Below, in pieces: positions 49,661-58,199 of a stretch of DNA of 64,000 nucleotides. Position numbers and translations under genes: made by a program. Numbering within the stretch: the first letter of the stretch is position 1; each line of letters begins with the position of its first letter. Under the pieces are notes generated by a model. That model saw only the letters and a program-made list of their open reading frames with translations, made no database searches and was not told where the DNA came from. This DNA is from UBA6107 sp034430175 (GTDB lineage Bacteria > Chloroflexota > Anaerolineae > Anaerolineales > Anaerolineaceae), in NCBI GenBank assembly GCA_034430175.1, contig DAOUFI010000012.1, positions 1 through 64,000 of the forward strand. Direction: 5' to 3'.

Positions 49661-50876
49661 GATTGCCTCCGATTGGTGAGATATTACTCGCCATGTAGAA
49701 TTGATCGCCATCTGGATATGCACCCATATCGTCCTTTTCACGTGCTTCGTTTGGCGTCATCATGCCGTTTTGGATTCTGACCATCATTGATTCTGCTCTT
49801 GCCTTGCTATCCATCCTGAGCAATGCTTCGCGAATGAATTTAAAATAGGTAAAAGGTTGTTCCTCGTTGGATAGCCACTTGATTCTGGCTCCTTGTTCCA
49901 ATGGAACAAGGTAGGCGTCTAAAGTTCCCTGCAGGTATTCAATATATTTCTGCTCGTTGCTGTTGTAAGCTTCTTTACCTCGATTGAGCATGTGCGCAGA
50001 TAAACCCATGTAATTCAAAATTTCAATTTCTGTTGCATCGATAGCTTCAAGGAATTGCTGGTCTTTGAGCTGGATATTTATCGGTTGAAATTCAATGATT
50101 CTCTTGTCGAAGACAGCCAATCGATAGGCATTTTCGCTGCCGCTCATTTGCTCCTCATATGCTCGGCGCACCTTTTCTCGAGCTTCAGCTTTTTCAACGG
50201 CTTCGTTATATTTGATATAAGCTGCTGGCATGAATCCCTGCGAGAAAAGTTTCGATTGGGTTTTATGAGCCGCCAGTTGTCTGCCGAATGTCTCTCGCGC
50301 ATAGGTGATTACACCCCTTCCAATAAATCCCGTCTCATCCGGGTTTATCAGCAGGTGTAAAATCTCAACCGAGGGAATATAAACAGTTTTTTGATTGGTA
50401 AAGGTATGCCTGTACCAAAGGTTTCCATCAAGATCAAATACCGGGGATGTATGATCAGCAGGGAGAATTAATAATTGGCGTGGTCCTACTGTCGGAGCCC
50501 AGATATATGCATTCCCCCAGAATATCTGCCATTCAATAATTGCCTTCATGAATTGAAATGGCGTCCATCCCCAGATATTTGGAGAAATCTGCAGTAGGTA
50601 AGCCATGTTTCTGATAATAGGGTCTGGTGTCACCTGTTCAATATTTCGACCTACCCGCCTGATCATCTGAAATGGCAGTTTAGCCACATCGTCACTGATA
50701 ATATTTTTAGCTCGGTAGACTGTAGCCAGCATTTTTGAACGATTTACCGTTACTTTTTCACCAGCTGCTGTGTGATATCCCCATGAAGGAGCATAATCTG
50801 CGACCGGGTTTTCCTGAGAATTTTCTTTGATCGCTCTGGCAGAGCTTAGGAATCGCTCAATGATCATTTTCTCCAT
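49638..50876 (-). CDS. Portal protein
   Basis: 412 residues. HK97-type portal: AKNIISDDVAKLPFQMIRRVGRNIEQ, MKAIIEWQIFWGNAYIW, GVITYARETFGRQLAAHKTQSKLFSQG, and the crown-stem helix near the C-terminus (EALLRMDSKARAESMMVRIQNGMMTPNEARE). It forms the dodecameric DNA-entry channel at one capsid vertex. RBS GGAGAAA. It overlaps the protease start. Confidence 0.92.
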   Translation of the reverse strand: MEKMIIERFLSSARAIKENSQENPVADYAPSWGYHTAAGEKVTVNRSKMLATVYRAKNIISDDVAKLPFQMIRRVGRNIEQVTPDPIIRNMAYLLQISPNIWGWTPFQFMKAIIEWQIFWGNAYIWAPTVGPRQLLILPADHTSPVFDLDGNLWYRHTFTNQKTVYIPSVEILHLLINPDETGFIGRGVITYARETFGRQLAAHKTQSKLFSQGFMPAAYIKYNEAVEKAEAREKVRRAYEEQMSGSENAYRLAVFDKRIIEFQPINIQLKDQQFLEAIDATEIEILNYMGLSAHMLNRGKEAYNSNEQKYIEYLQGTLDAYLVPLEQGARIKWLSNEEQPFTYFKFIREALLRMDSKARAESMMVRIQNGMMTPNEAREKDDMGAYPDGDQFYMASNISPIGGNQNEPATK

Positions 50877-51042
50877 CCTTTTCAGTGATCAACTTCACCT
50901 TCCCGATAATGAAAGCCAGTCCGATCATTAATAAACCTCCGATAATGAATGCTGCAGGAACGCTCCACAATGCCACACCAAACACGATCGCGGCGCAACC
51001 GCCAAACATAAGGAGATCGTCGGCATAACGAAGTAATTTCAT
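50857..51042 (-). CDS. Small membrane protein, two helices
   Basis: 61 residues: MKLLRYADDLLMFGGCAAIVFGVALWSVPAAFIIGG..., two hydrophobic segments (10-28, 31-50) and a charged tail KLITEKDGENDH. Located inside the packaging cluster, an unusual site for a holin. It overlaps both neighbours. May be a superinfection or scaffold-membrane factor; unknown. Confidence 0.6.
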   Translation of the reverse strand: MKLLRYADDLLMFGGCAAIVFGVALWSVPAAFIIGGLLMIGLAFIIGKVKLITEKDGENDH

Positions 51043-51611
51043 TCCAAATCCTTATAAGCGCCAAAAACATCCACGAGTGGCCCGGACATTGCCCTCAAAT
51101 TCTCCACATGCGGGAGCTTTGCCCGGGCATCCTCGATCCACGGTCGCAAGTGATGACTGAGTGAATAATGATGGCATGGCACATCATGCTGATATGGGTG
51201 GAAATATTTCACGTTACCCTGATAAAGATCCATTCCACACAGGATCACCGGGTTGCATCCCAACCAGAGAGCAAACCACGCCGCGGTGTTCGAGCTGTAG
51301 AAACCGGTCCATACATCCATATCAAACTCGATATCCGATGTAGGCTCCGGGCTTACTCGAATTGCTTTTCTTGCTTTCACGATATTCTTGAGCTCTGGAT
51401 CTGATTCGGGTTGATCATTGTAGACTACAAAATCAGGATCACAGAGTAGAAATGCATGGTGATTTACTGAGATAAGAAGACAATCTTTCGGCAGGCGTGC
51501 CATATCGCCAGGCAAGCTCGGTCCACCTCCAAGTACAGCTGCGGGATACCCTGAGTATCGATCACACAGAGTTGACATTTTTACAGGAAGATGGTCAAAG
51601 GACTTAGACAT
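51039..51611 (-). CDS. MptE-like (DUF115) phage protein
   Basis: 190 residues. PAAVLGGGPSLPGDM and LISVNHHAFLLCDPDFVVYNDQPE, then SSNTAAWFALWLGCNPVILCGMDLY, match the MptE/DUF115 (6-hydroxymethylpterin pyrophosphokinase-like, Rossmann) family. This is related to glycosyltransferase-like enzymes of surface polysaccharides. In phages it is rare between terminase and portal. It may build or modify a nucleotide-linked sugar. Coupled to both neighbours. Confidence 0.75.
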   Translation of the reverse strand: MSKSFDHLPVKMSTLCDRYSGYPAAVLGGGPSLPGDMARLPKDCLLISVNHHAFLLCDPDFVVYNDQPESDPELKNIVKARKAIRVSPEPTSDIEFDMDVWTGFYSSNTAAWFALWLGCNPVILCGMDLYQGNVKYFHPYQHDVPCHHYSLSHHLRPWIEDARAKLPHVENLRAMSGPLVDVFGAYKDLE

Positions 51612-53377
51612 TAAAATCCGTACTCCTTGTCCAGAATTTGATCGCTGATATCATTTCCAGCACCATCTCGAAGTCTGGGTAATGCCACCATCGCGTTTAA
51701 TACAGCAGCCAGTAAGTCAATCCGCTCTGGGCTATTTTCAGCCGGTTTGACCACTTTGATATTTCCGTTGGTATCAGATTTGACCACTGCATTCATCACA
51801 CACATTCGTAATAATGGACTGCCATCATGTACCAGCTTCCCACTCACAACGAGATCCCTGAATAGTTTTGTAGGTTCGCCCAGTGTTGGAATACCTTGTC
51901 GGACCTCTACACATGTGTAGCCGTCATTGATGAACTCAGTCGCGAAATGTGTGGAATTCCAGGGATCATAGTCAATCTCAGAGACAGACCACTCGTTATT
52001 GCTTATGATGTCTTCAAAGTGCTCACGTACTTCGTGATAATCTGTGATCTCTCCATCGGTGATGGTCATCCATCCGTCTTCTGCGAATTCCCTGTATGGT
52101 ACGTTGTCAGTTTTTTGATGTGTATCAACTGCCGCTTCTGGCATAAAGCCATGAGCACATACGGCCACGCGGCCATCTGGCATCGCGAAAACACAGGCGT
52201 CGGCAGTAAGATCAATGCATTTGGAGAGGTCGAAACCATATGCGAAATACATTCCCCTAGTCAAATTTACGAAAGCATCTCGCTTCTTCTTCGGTGAGGC
52301 GTCGTTATTGATAACACATAGGTCGTCCCATTTAGACATCAACTCGCCCATGAATGAGTCTTCATTACCGATGATCCATTGATTGAGAATCTTGATTCTA
52401 AAATTACGAATCTTCGTAGAATTCTTTGATTTGAAAACTTCATCGTGCTGCTCTTTCAAAAACTTGAGACCTTCTTTAGTTGCAGCGCGTAATGGGTTGG
52501 CTTTAATCCAGACCTTCGGATCATGCTCATTGTCTTCAGGATCCAATTCTCGGATCATGATAAAGTAGCGATCCCCAGCTTTCTTACCTTCTGCGATCTC
52601 CTGGAGGATCTGTTTACATTCCTTATATTCATGCCAACATGGGCTCTTACCTGCATTGAAGCCAGCTGTTGTGATGATAAAAAATAATGCCTGAGCTCTT
52701 TGCCCCCATGCAGACCAGATAACATCATGAACATCAGACACCTTGTGGGCGTGGTACTCGTCCAGGAATGCTCCGTGTGGGTTGAATCCATCCTTGTTCT
52801 CACTATCCCTTGAAAACGGCTTGAACTCTCCACCGCGTTCTTTATGGCTCATTTCACCCTTATGAATATTTAGTCTCTTGCGAATATCAGGGCTTTTTTC
52901 AGCCATCCGTTTGGCATCTTTGTAAATGATTTCTGCCTGGTTTTTGTCAACGGCTGCCGAATAAACATCCGGGCTTTCCTCACCATCCCCAACCATCAAG
53001 TAGAGGGCAATCCCTGCTGCCTCGGTTGATTTACCATTTTTCCTGGCTTCTTGAAGGTAGGCTTTCAAGAACCGCCGGTATCCGGTTTTCTTATCCACCC
53101 AACCAAATATCATTCCCAGGTCGAATTTCTGAAACTCTTCGAGCTCTATGGGTTTCCCGGCAAGTGGTCCCTTTACATGCCGAAGGAACTTGAAAAACTT
53201 ATAAACTCGATTCGCCTTCTCTTCATCAAACACCCAGGGGAAGCCCCTCGTTCCCTGTTTCTTGAGATCGTCAAGATGGCGTTGGCAAGCGATCCTTTCA
53301 CAGCGTCCAGCGACCCGACGTCCTTCAACAACATCGAGTGCATATTGGGTAGCTGGGTGGAGATTATCTGTTGCCAT
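51611..53377 (-). CDS. terL: Terminase large subunit
   Basis: 588 residues. Walker A-like AYLQEARKNGKSTEAAG, Walker B GAFLDEYHAHK, coupling WSAWGQRAQALFFIITTAG, and the RNase-H-like nuclease centre with GFDLSKCIDLTADACV (catalytic Asp) and later YDPWNSTHFA. The ATPase pumps phage DNA and the nuclease makes the cut. It follows the P27-type small subunit (TAATGG overlap). Confidence 0.95.
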   Translation of the reverse strand: MATDNLHPATQYALDVVEGRRVAGRCERIACQRHLDDLKKQGTRGFPWVFDEEKANRVYKFFKFLRHVKGPLAGKPIELEEFQKFDLGMIFGWVDKKTGYRRFLKAYLQEARKNGKSTEAAGIALYLMVGDGEESPDVYSAAVDKNQAEIIYKDAKRMAEKSPDIRKRLNIHKGEMSHKERGGEFKPFSRDSENKDGFNPHGAFLDEYHAHKVSDVHDVIWSAWGQRAQALFFIITTAGFNAGKSPCWHEYKECKQILQEIAEGKKAGDRYFIMIRELDPEDNEHDPKVWIKANPLRAATKEGLKFLKEQHDEVFKSKNSTKIRNFRIKILNQWIIGNEDSFMGELMSKWDDLCVINNDASPKKKRDAFVNLTRGMYFAYGFDLSKCIDLTADACVFAMPDGRVAVCAHGFMPEAAVDTHQKTDNVPYREFAEDGWMTITDGEITDYHEVREHFEDIISNNEWSVSEIDYDPWNSTHFATEFINDGYTCVEVRQGIPTLGEPTKLFRDLVVSGKLVHDGSPLLRMCVMNAVVKSDTNGNIKVVKPAENSPERIDLLAAVLNAMVALPRLRDGAGNDISDQILDKEYGF

Positions 53378-53826
53378 TAATCGAATTCCTTACCGAAGTC
53401 ATCCTGTATCTCATCGGCCTTCTGCTTGACTAGTCGTGCCCGTGATGCTGGCGATAATCCTAAAGAGTCGGCCAGCGATTTTATAAGTCGAAGATATCCT
53501 TGATAAAGCTTTGTATCGTCCAAAGACATTGGTCCCTTTGCGAGCTGCCTGCTCTTTGCCACTGCCTCGCAATACGCTTCGAGCAATTCTGTATCCATAT
53601 TGTCGAAAAGGCTGATGCCTTTCACTGAAGCCATGACCCTTGCCCACACCCGGCGTCCGTCCCCAGAGAGCGATTCCGGTGGATTGATACTCTTGTCCTT
53701 GCTTCGGGTGACCAATGCTGCAGCTTCTTCCCGTGCTTTGATTTCCTCTTTTGTCCAATGCTTTCCCCGCCGCTTGCCAGCTGCGGTCTCTTTCATAACA
53801 TCTTGGGTTACAGATTTTGTTGGCAT
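53377..53826 (-). CDS. terS: Terminase small subunit, P27 family
   Basis: 149 residues. P27-type: PPESLSGDGRRVWARVMASVKGISLFDNMDTELLEAYCEAVAKS and a helical end SLGLSPASRARLVKQ. It binds the packaging site for the large subunit. The HNH gene just upstream suggests an HNH-assisted cos-type terminase, as in HK97-like phages. Confidence 0.92.
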   Translation of the reverse strand: MPTKSVTQDVMKETAAGKRRGKHWTKEEIKAREEAAALVTRSKDKSINPPESLSGDGRRVWARVMASVKGISLFDNMDTELLEAYCEAVAKSRQLAKGPMSLDDTKLYQGYLRLIKSLADSLGLSPASRARLVKQKADEIQDDFGKEFD

Positions 53827-53908
53827 CCATCGTCAACTCAGTTTCGATCGGGGAAATTTTTGCGCAAATGACCCACGCACGGTTTACTTTTGTAGTTTGA
53901 AAACTTTT

Positions 53909-54277
53909 TCATGCCCCTACCCTCCGTCGGTTACCAAAGCCACCATCGTAGGTTGATGTCTTCCTTGAATGGCAGCTATCACAGAAGCCTTGAAGGTTCT
54001 CTTCTTCATCGGAACCTCCATCTCTCTTCGGTACTATGTGATCAACCTGAGTTGCAGGTACATTCCCCTGCCAATGAATTCCAAATGGATCACAGCACCA
54101 AGGGTGTTTCTGTAGAAACGCATCACGCTTCGCTCTCCATTTGCGGTCATATCCACGCTTCGTTGAGGATGGCCGCTGCTTGTCATAGGCCATGGCATGA
54201 GGCACACATCGGCTACCGTGACGTATCAATTCACGGCAGCCAGGATACGAGCATTGATGGTACGGACGAGTAGGCAT
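53909..54277 (-). CDS. HNH endonuclease
   Basis: 122 residues from MPTRPYHQCSYPGC. Zinc and catalytic residues are visible: CSYPGC, WCCDPFG, TQVDHIVPKRDGGSDEEENLQGFCDSCHSRKTS. HNH nucleases next to terminase genes act in DNA cleavage during packaging. A longer frame to 54370 overlaps the membrane gene and was not used. Confidence 0.88.
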   Translation of the reverse strand: MPTRPYHQCSYPGCRELIRHGSRCVPHAMAYDKQRPSSTKRGYDRKWRAKRDAFLQKHPWCCDPFGIHWQGNVPATQVDHIVPKRDGGSDEEENLQGFCDSCHSRKTSTYDGGFGNRRRVGA

Positions 54278-54282
54278 AAGGA

Positions 54283-54522
54283 TCAATGAGATAAAGCCGT
54301 TGGGATCAATGAAGTAAAAATCCATAGAAGGACGCCGGTGATCAACGTGACCATGCCGCCAATGATCCACCCGGTTGCCCGGTTGATGTTCTGCTTCATG
54401 GTCAATACATCCTGCTCTAGGAGAGCCAGGCGCACTTTGGCGCCTACCTTTCCATTACCGTTGATGAATTCCTGAACATCCTGCAATGGTTGGCATGGAG
54501 AATCATGGGTGGCGGCTTGCAT
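54283..54522 (-). CDS. Coiled-coil plus membrane helix protein (XhlA-like holin type)
   Basis: 79 residues. N-terminal helix with heptads (AKVRLALLEQDVLTMKQNINRATGW) and one membrane span (about 53-72, IIGGMVTLITGVLLWIF), the architecture of haemolysin XhlA-type phage holin-associated proteins. It lies near the start of the late operon, far from the endolysin. Confidence 0.65.
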   Translation of the reverse strand: MQAATHDSPCQPLQDVQEFINGNGKVGAKVRLALLEQDVLTMKQNINRATGWIIGGMVTLITGVLLWIFTSLIPTALSH

Positions 54523-54526
54523 GGGA

Positions 54527-55081
54527 TTAGCCCTCTATAGTGGGGTTGATACTTTCAGTGAGCGTGGACTTGGTAAACCACTTCATTACCAGGTCATGTA
54601 GGTAATTCGATCCGCGACCGATGGCTGCACCAGTAAGAATCAGACCAAGGATCGTTACCGGGAAGGAGAAGTCGATAGCGCTAATCTTCGCCAGATATTT
54701 ACTGAGTAGACTGACTAAATCCAACTGGTATATGAACGTCGAGGCAATAGCGATCCCAAAAGCGATATACATTTGCATCCATTTGAATTTTTCCAGCTTT
54801 GGGAAGTTATTGAAGACCGGGGCAACGAAGTATTCAACCAGGGATTCGATCAGGACCGAAAGGAAGATCGTTACCAGAACGATAACGATGGTTGTCGATG
54901 GTGTCGATTCGTCGGCAGCAGGAACGATATCTACCCGGTTTGGCATCGCCTCAACCCCCGAAATAGAAACGGACGCCACCTGGTTAGTTGCCACAGGGAC
55001 GTCCGGAGCTTTGGCCTCAACACCAACGAACATTATCAATATGGTCAGAACGACTAAAATACCAATAAACGCCTTTTTCAT
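54527..55081 (-). CDS. Membrane protein, possible holin
   Basis: 184 residues with a signal-like N-terminus (KKAFIGILVVLTILIMFVGVEA), an extracytoplasmic linker, then two or three membrane helices (IVIVLVTIFLSVLIESLVEYFVA, FGIAIASTFIYQL, TILGLILTGAAIGRG) and a short tail. Leader TTGGTTGAGGTGTAAAAA resembles the RBS motif of other phage genes. Paired with the XhlA-like gene, so it may serve holin function. Confidence 0.6.
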   Translation of the reverse strand: MKKAFIGILVVLTILIMFVGVEAKAPDVPVATNQVASVSISGVEAMPNRVDIVPAADESTPSTTIVIVLVTIFLSVLIESLVEYFVAPVFNNFPKLEKFKWMQMYIAFGIAIASTFIYQLDLVSLLSKYLAKISAIDFSFPVTILGLILTGAAIGRGSNYLHDLVMKWFTKSTLTESINPTIEG

Positions 55082-55187
55082 TTTTACACCTCAACCAATA
55101 AAAGTGAATCAGCAGACACACGCCTGCTTCTTATAGATAGACAATAATTCAATTGTGGGTAATTTACTATATGGCAAAACCTGAACC

Positions 55188-55403
55188 CTAGATTAATCCC
55201 CGCTTTGTGACTTCATAGATCATTTGCTCGTTATTTACCGTATCCGTTTTCTTCCGAATATTGGCCAGCCGCCTGTAGATGATACGCTCAGATACACCAA
55301 GATCATGAGCAGCTTTGATCCTGGTGCTTCCCTGCACCAAAAGCTGCAAAACATCGAGCTCCTTTTTGGTTAATTCCGATTTCATCGTCACACTTTTGCG
55401 CAT
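55188..55403 (-). CDS. Small LuxR-type helix-turn-helix regulator
   Basis: 71 residues, only a GerE/LuxR-type HTH: LTKKELDVLQLLVQGSTRIKAAHDLGVSERIIYRRLANIRKKT. No receiver or sensor domain. First gene of the late leftward operon and 42 bp from attR. It may be the late-gene activator. No promoter match was found for it by eye. An internal ATG at 55385 is an alternative start. Confidence 0.75.
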   Translation of the reverse strand: MRKSVTMKSELTKKELDVLQLLVQGSTRIKAAHDLGVSERIIYRRLANIRKKTDTVNNEQMIYEVTKRGLI

Positions 55404-55445
55404 TCAAATAATCGGAAAGTGTAGACTTTAAGGATTTGGTACAAC

Positions 55446-55485
55446 GACCGAGAGGTCGAAGGTTCAAATCCTTTCGCCCCGACAC
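55446..55485. repeat. attR core (40-bp direct repeat)
   Basis: Identical to attL core 20609-20648. To its right is the original sequence downstream of tRNA-Pro. Confidence 0.95.
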
Positions 55486-56079
55486 AGAAAATCACCAAAT
55501 CAATGGTGATTTTTGTTTATTAGAAGTCGAAGGTTTACCCCACTACGTGGTGCCTCATGAGATTCTCGCTTCGCTCAACAAAACCTTTCGCACTGTACCA
55601 GTATGCTACGCAACCTCGACAAAATCACCAAGCAATTGGTGATTTTTGTTTTTTAGAGGTCGAAGGTTTGCCTCGACCTATTACCTGGCGATTTTCGTTC
55701 ACAAAGCCAATAACCTTCGCGCTATTCCTTCAATCAATAATAAATTATTTTACGGAACCTAAAAAAGTTTAACTTGACGAAACGTAATTGCACTGTATAC
55801 TTTTTATTAGCAAGCAAATTTGTTGTTGGTCATTATTTTTCTTGCATGTGTATTCTTCAACGAGCACAGAAAAGAACCTATCTGGGGGGGAAAATTTACC
55901 GGATGTCTTCAAAAAATGCCAGCAACTACGTCTGGGCAACGGTTTCCTCATCATTATCGGTAATCGGATTTTTGAACTGGATTGCAAATATGTGCTTACG
56001 GGATTTTGAAAGCGAACTGCTTTCTTAAGTAATCATTTATCCACCACATTCAAAATTCATGACCATATAAGGAGCAACC
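55486..56079. other. Intergenic: displaced tRNA terminator, tRNA-end remnants, long leader
   Basis: Contains tandem units A (55488-55536) and B (55621-55669), each a stem AAATCACC/GGTGATTTTTG followed by AGARGTCGAAGGTTT, plus promoter TTGACG/TATACT at 55774-55801 and a 270-nt leader for the next gene. An 84-codon frame at 55774 lacks an RBS and is not annotated. Confidence 0.65.
55774..55801 (+). promoter_or_regulatory. Promoter of twin gene 1
   Basis: TTGACG (55774-55779), 16-bp spacer, TATACT (55796-55801). Shared with the promoter of twin gene 2. Confidence 0.7.
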
Positions 56080-56868
56080 ATGTCAACAGGACCAATTCCA
56101 CCCGAGCAATATCCGCGTTCACCTGAACAACCCTCCCAGGTTCCACCAAGTGCAGGCATCTATGGACAGGTGCCACAACCACAACAACCCAACCCGCAGG
56201 TCACTTCGCAGACCTATGTCCAGCCCAACCAATATCAACAGCCATCCGTACAACAACCTTACGGGCAACAACCTTATGGGCAGTCCAGCCAGTATGCGCC
56301 CACAGGCTCCCAAGCCTATCCCGGCATACCCGAAAAAAAGTCAGGTGGCGGAAATGCCTTCCTCATCATTATGGTTGTCGTCCTGGCTTTGGCTGCGATC
56401 GGTGGTTGGGCTTTGTATTACATCCGTAACAACGCCCTGAACCTGGCTAACGCTGAAATTGCTAAGAAAAACACTGAAATCTCTAATCTGAATTCCGATC
56501 TTGATACCGCCAATGCAAAAATAACGGACATGACCAAACAGATCAAAGACAAGGATTCAAAAATCGCATCATTGAATGGTCAGATCACTGAGTTAACGAA
56601 TAGCTATATCTGCAGTGGTGTCAGCATCAGTTCCTTTAGTTTTTATGATGCCGATTCAGTATTGGATTCACTGGAAACTTATGTAAATAACAAATATGGT
56701 TACTTCACCTCATCCGGCGGTGCTTACCTGCAAAATTACGGTGATTCAGCAGTTCTTTATGTGAATCAAGGAGACTATTCTTATTACTTTGTCGCTTATT
56801 TCGGTGGTGAATCAAAGACCGGCGGTAACCGCATCTACGATATTAATAACGAGTGCTTCATCGAGTAG
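56080..56868 (+). CDS. Pro/Gln-rich single-pass membrane protein, twin 1
   Basis: 262 residues. N-terminal 85 are Pro/Gln/Tyr-rich (QPYGQQPYGQSSQYAP), then one membrane helix (about 92-113, FLIIMVVVLALAAIGGWALYYI), a coiled coil (118-170: NLNSDLDTANAKITDMTKQI), and a C-terminal domain rich in Tyr/Ser with two Cys (SYICSGVS, NNECFIE). Orientation probably places the coil and C-terminal domain outside. Unknown family. The start has a good RBS (AGGAGCAACC). Confidence 0.78.
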   Translation: MSTGPIPPEQYPRSPEQPSQVPPSAGIYGQVPQPQQPNPQVTSQTYVQPNQYQQPSVQQPYGQQPYGQSSQYAPTGSQAYPGIPEKKSGGGNAFLIIMVVVLALAAIGGWALYYIRNNALNLANAEIAKKNTEISNLNSDLDTANAKITDMTKQIKDKDSKIASLNGQITELTNSYICSGVSISSFSFYDADSVLDSLETYVNNKYGYFTSSGGAYLQNYGDSAVLYVNQGDYSYYFVAYFGGESKTGGNRIYDINNECFIE

Positions 56869-56925
56869 GCAGTAAGGCGTCTCTATCCGCCTGTGGAATA
56901 GTATCAAGAATCCTTACCAAAAAAA

Positions 56926-56946
56926 CCACCCGATGGGTGGTTTTTT
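56926..56946 (+). terminator. Rho-independent terminator after twin 1
   Basis: CCACCC-gat-GGGTGG followed by six T. Confidence 0.92.
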
Positions 56947-56978
56947 GTAAATTAATCGTAATTTTATTCTCTTTGTCC

Positions 56979-57007
56979 TTGACGAATTTCAGGTGGGTTT
57001 GTATACT
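56979..57007 (+). promoter_or_regulatory. Promoter of twin gene 2
   Basis: TTGACG (56979-56984), 17-bp spacer, TATACT (57002-57007), same boxes as at 55774-55801. Confidence 0.7.
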
Positions 57008-57265
57008 TTCTTCTTACGTGTATTAGGAAAGAATTATAAAATTTCTTTTGATCGGTATTTATGAGGGGGGAGTATTCTGACTTTACCCTAAATGAAGGTT
57101 TTACAGCAATCAATCATTGAAATGTATTCATAGTAATACAGGAAAGCTTCATTCGCGCGATTATTTGATTATTTAGAGAGAACAATATTAATTGATTTCA
57201 AAGCCCAATAAATGGGTTTAGAAGTAAAAGTATTTGAACGGTCATTATTATAATAGGAGAAAAAT

Positions 57266-57970
57266 ATGACTTCAGGACCATTTCCACCAGCACAGCAATA
57301 CCCCCCACAAGAACCAGCACCCCAAGGTCAACAACCCTTTGGCCAGCAACCCTACGGTCAACAGCCCTACGTCCAAACACCGCAGCAACAATACTCATCC
57401 ACAGGATATCCTACATACTCAGTACCTGGCGCACCAGAAAAGAAATCGGGTGGAAATACTGTATTAGTCATCCTGATCGTTATTTTGGCTCTCGTTTCGA
57501 TTGGCGGATGGGCGATGTTCTTCGTCAAGAACAATGCCCTTAACCTTGCCAATGCAAACATTACTAAGAAAACCTCAGAAATCAGCGACTTGAATTCGGA
57601 ACTCGATACGGCGAATGGGAAGATCACCGACTTGAACAAGCAGGTTAAGGACAAAGACTCAAAGATCGCTTCATTGAATGGCCAGATCACTGAGTTGACA
57701 AACAGCTATATCTGCAGCGGCGTCAGCGCTGATTCATTCAGTTTCTATGATGCCAATTCTGTACTGGATTCACTCGAAACCTACGTTGATAATACTTACG
57801 GGTATTTCACCTCATCTGGCGGTACATATCTCCAGAATTACGGAGAATCTGCCCTTCTGTATGTAAACCAGGGGGATTACTCATATTACTTTATAGCCTA
57901 TTTTGGCGATGAATCAAAGACCGGCGGTAACCGCATCTACGATATCAATAACGAATGCTTCATTGAATAA
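57266..57970 (+). CDS. Pro/Gln-rich single-pass membrane protein, twin 2
   Basis: 234 residues, the same architecture as twin 1: Pro/Gln repeats (QQPFGQQPYGQQPYVQ), membrane helix (about 64-86), coiled coil (LNSELDTANGKITDLNKQV) and an almost identical C-terminal domain of about 90 residues. It differs mostly in the Pro/Gln region length. Recent duplication. RBS AGGAGAAAAAT. Confidence 0.78.
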   Translation: MTSGPFPPAQQYPPQEPAPQGQQPFGQQPYGQQPYVQTPQQQYSSTGYPTYSVPGAPEKKSGGNTVLVILIVILALVSIGGWAMFFVKNNALNLANANITKKTSEISDLNSELDTANGKITDLNKQVKDKDSKIASLNGQITELTNSYICSGVSADSFSFYDANSVLDSLETYVDNTYGYFTSSGGTYLQNYGESALLYVNQGDYSYYFIAYFGDESKTGGNRIYDINNECFIE

Positions 57971-58016
57971 TTATCTTGCCGGTAAGACATCGTTTTAGCA
58001 TCAAATTTGCCTTGTT

Positions 58017-58040
58017 AAAGCCACCTGATCGGTGGCTTTT
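58017..58040 (+). terminator. Rho-independent terminator after twin 2
   Basis: GCCACC-TGATC-GGTGGC followed by TTTTTC. Confidence 0.9.
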
Positions 58041-58199
58041 TCTTTCTCAGTCATCAGGTAAACTCTAGCAACTTATCGCTTAAACAGCCATCCAATGTAA
58101 CCGGATTGTCGAGAGAGTTGGTTATAATAACAACCTGACTCGGAGTCTCTTTGGTTAATACCCCTCTCTGAGTCACTTAGATCCCTCGAGGTCAGATAA

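Larger units (their letters stand above)
20609..55485. mobile_element. Integrated tailed prophage (siphovirus-type), about 34.9 kb
   Basis: Bounded by a 40-bp direct repeat within tRNA-Pro and containing integrase next to attL, repressor, replication genes, both terminase subunits, portal, protease, capsid, tail tube, tail chaperone, tape measure, hub, lysin and holin-like genes. All essential modules are open, with no visible frameshift other than the programmed one, so the prophage may be inducible. A tape measure without a sheath gene indicates a non-contractile tail. Confidence 0.96.
56869..57265 (+). other. Intergenic with terminator, promoter and long leader
   Basis: Holds the terminator 56926-56946, the promoter 56979-57007 and a roughly 250-nt leader with a G-run (GGGGGG near 57064) that has a counterpart (GGGGGGG near 55884) in the leader of twin 1. 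Confidence 0.65.

Noticed and set aside
55774..56028. 84-codon frame upstream of twin gene 1
   Set aside because: Starts in the promoter -35 region, has no RBS, and lies in a leader with a counterpart before twin gene 2.
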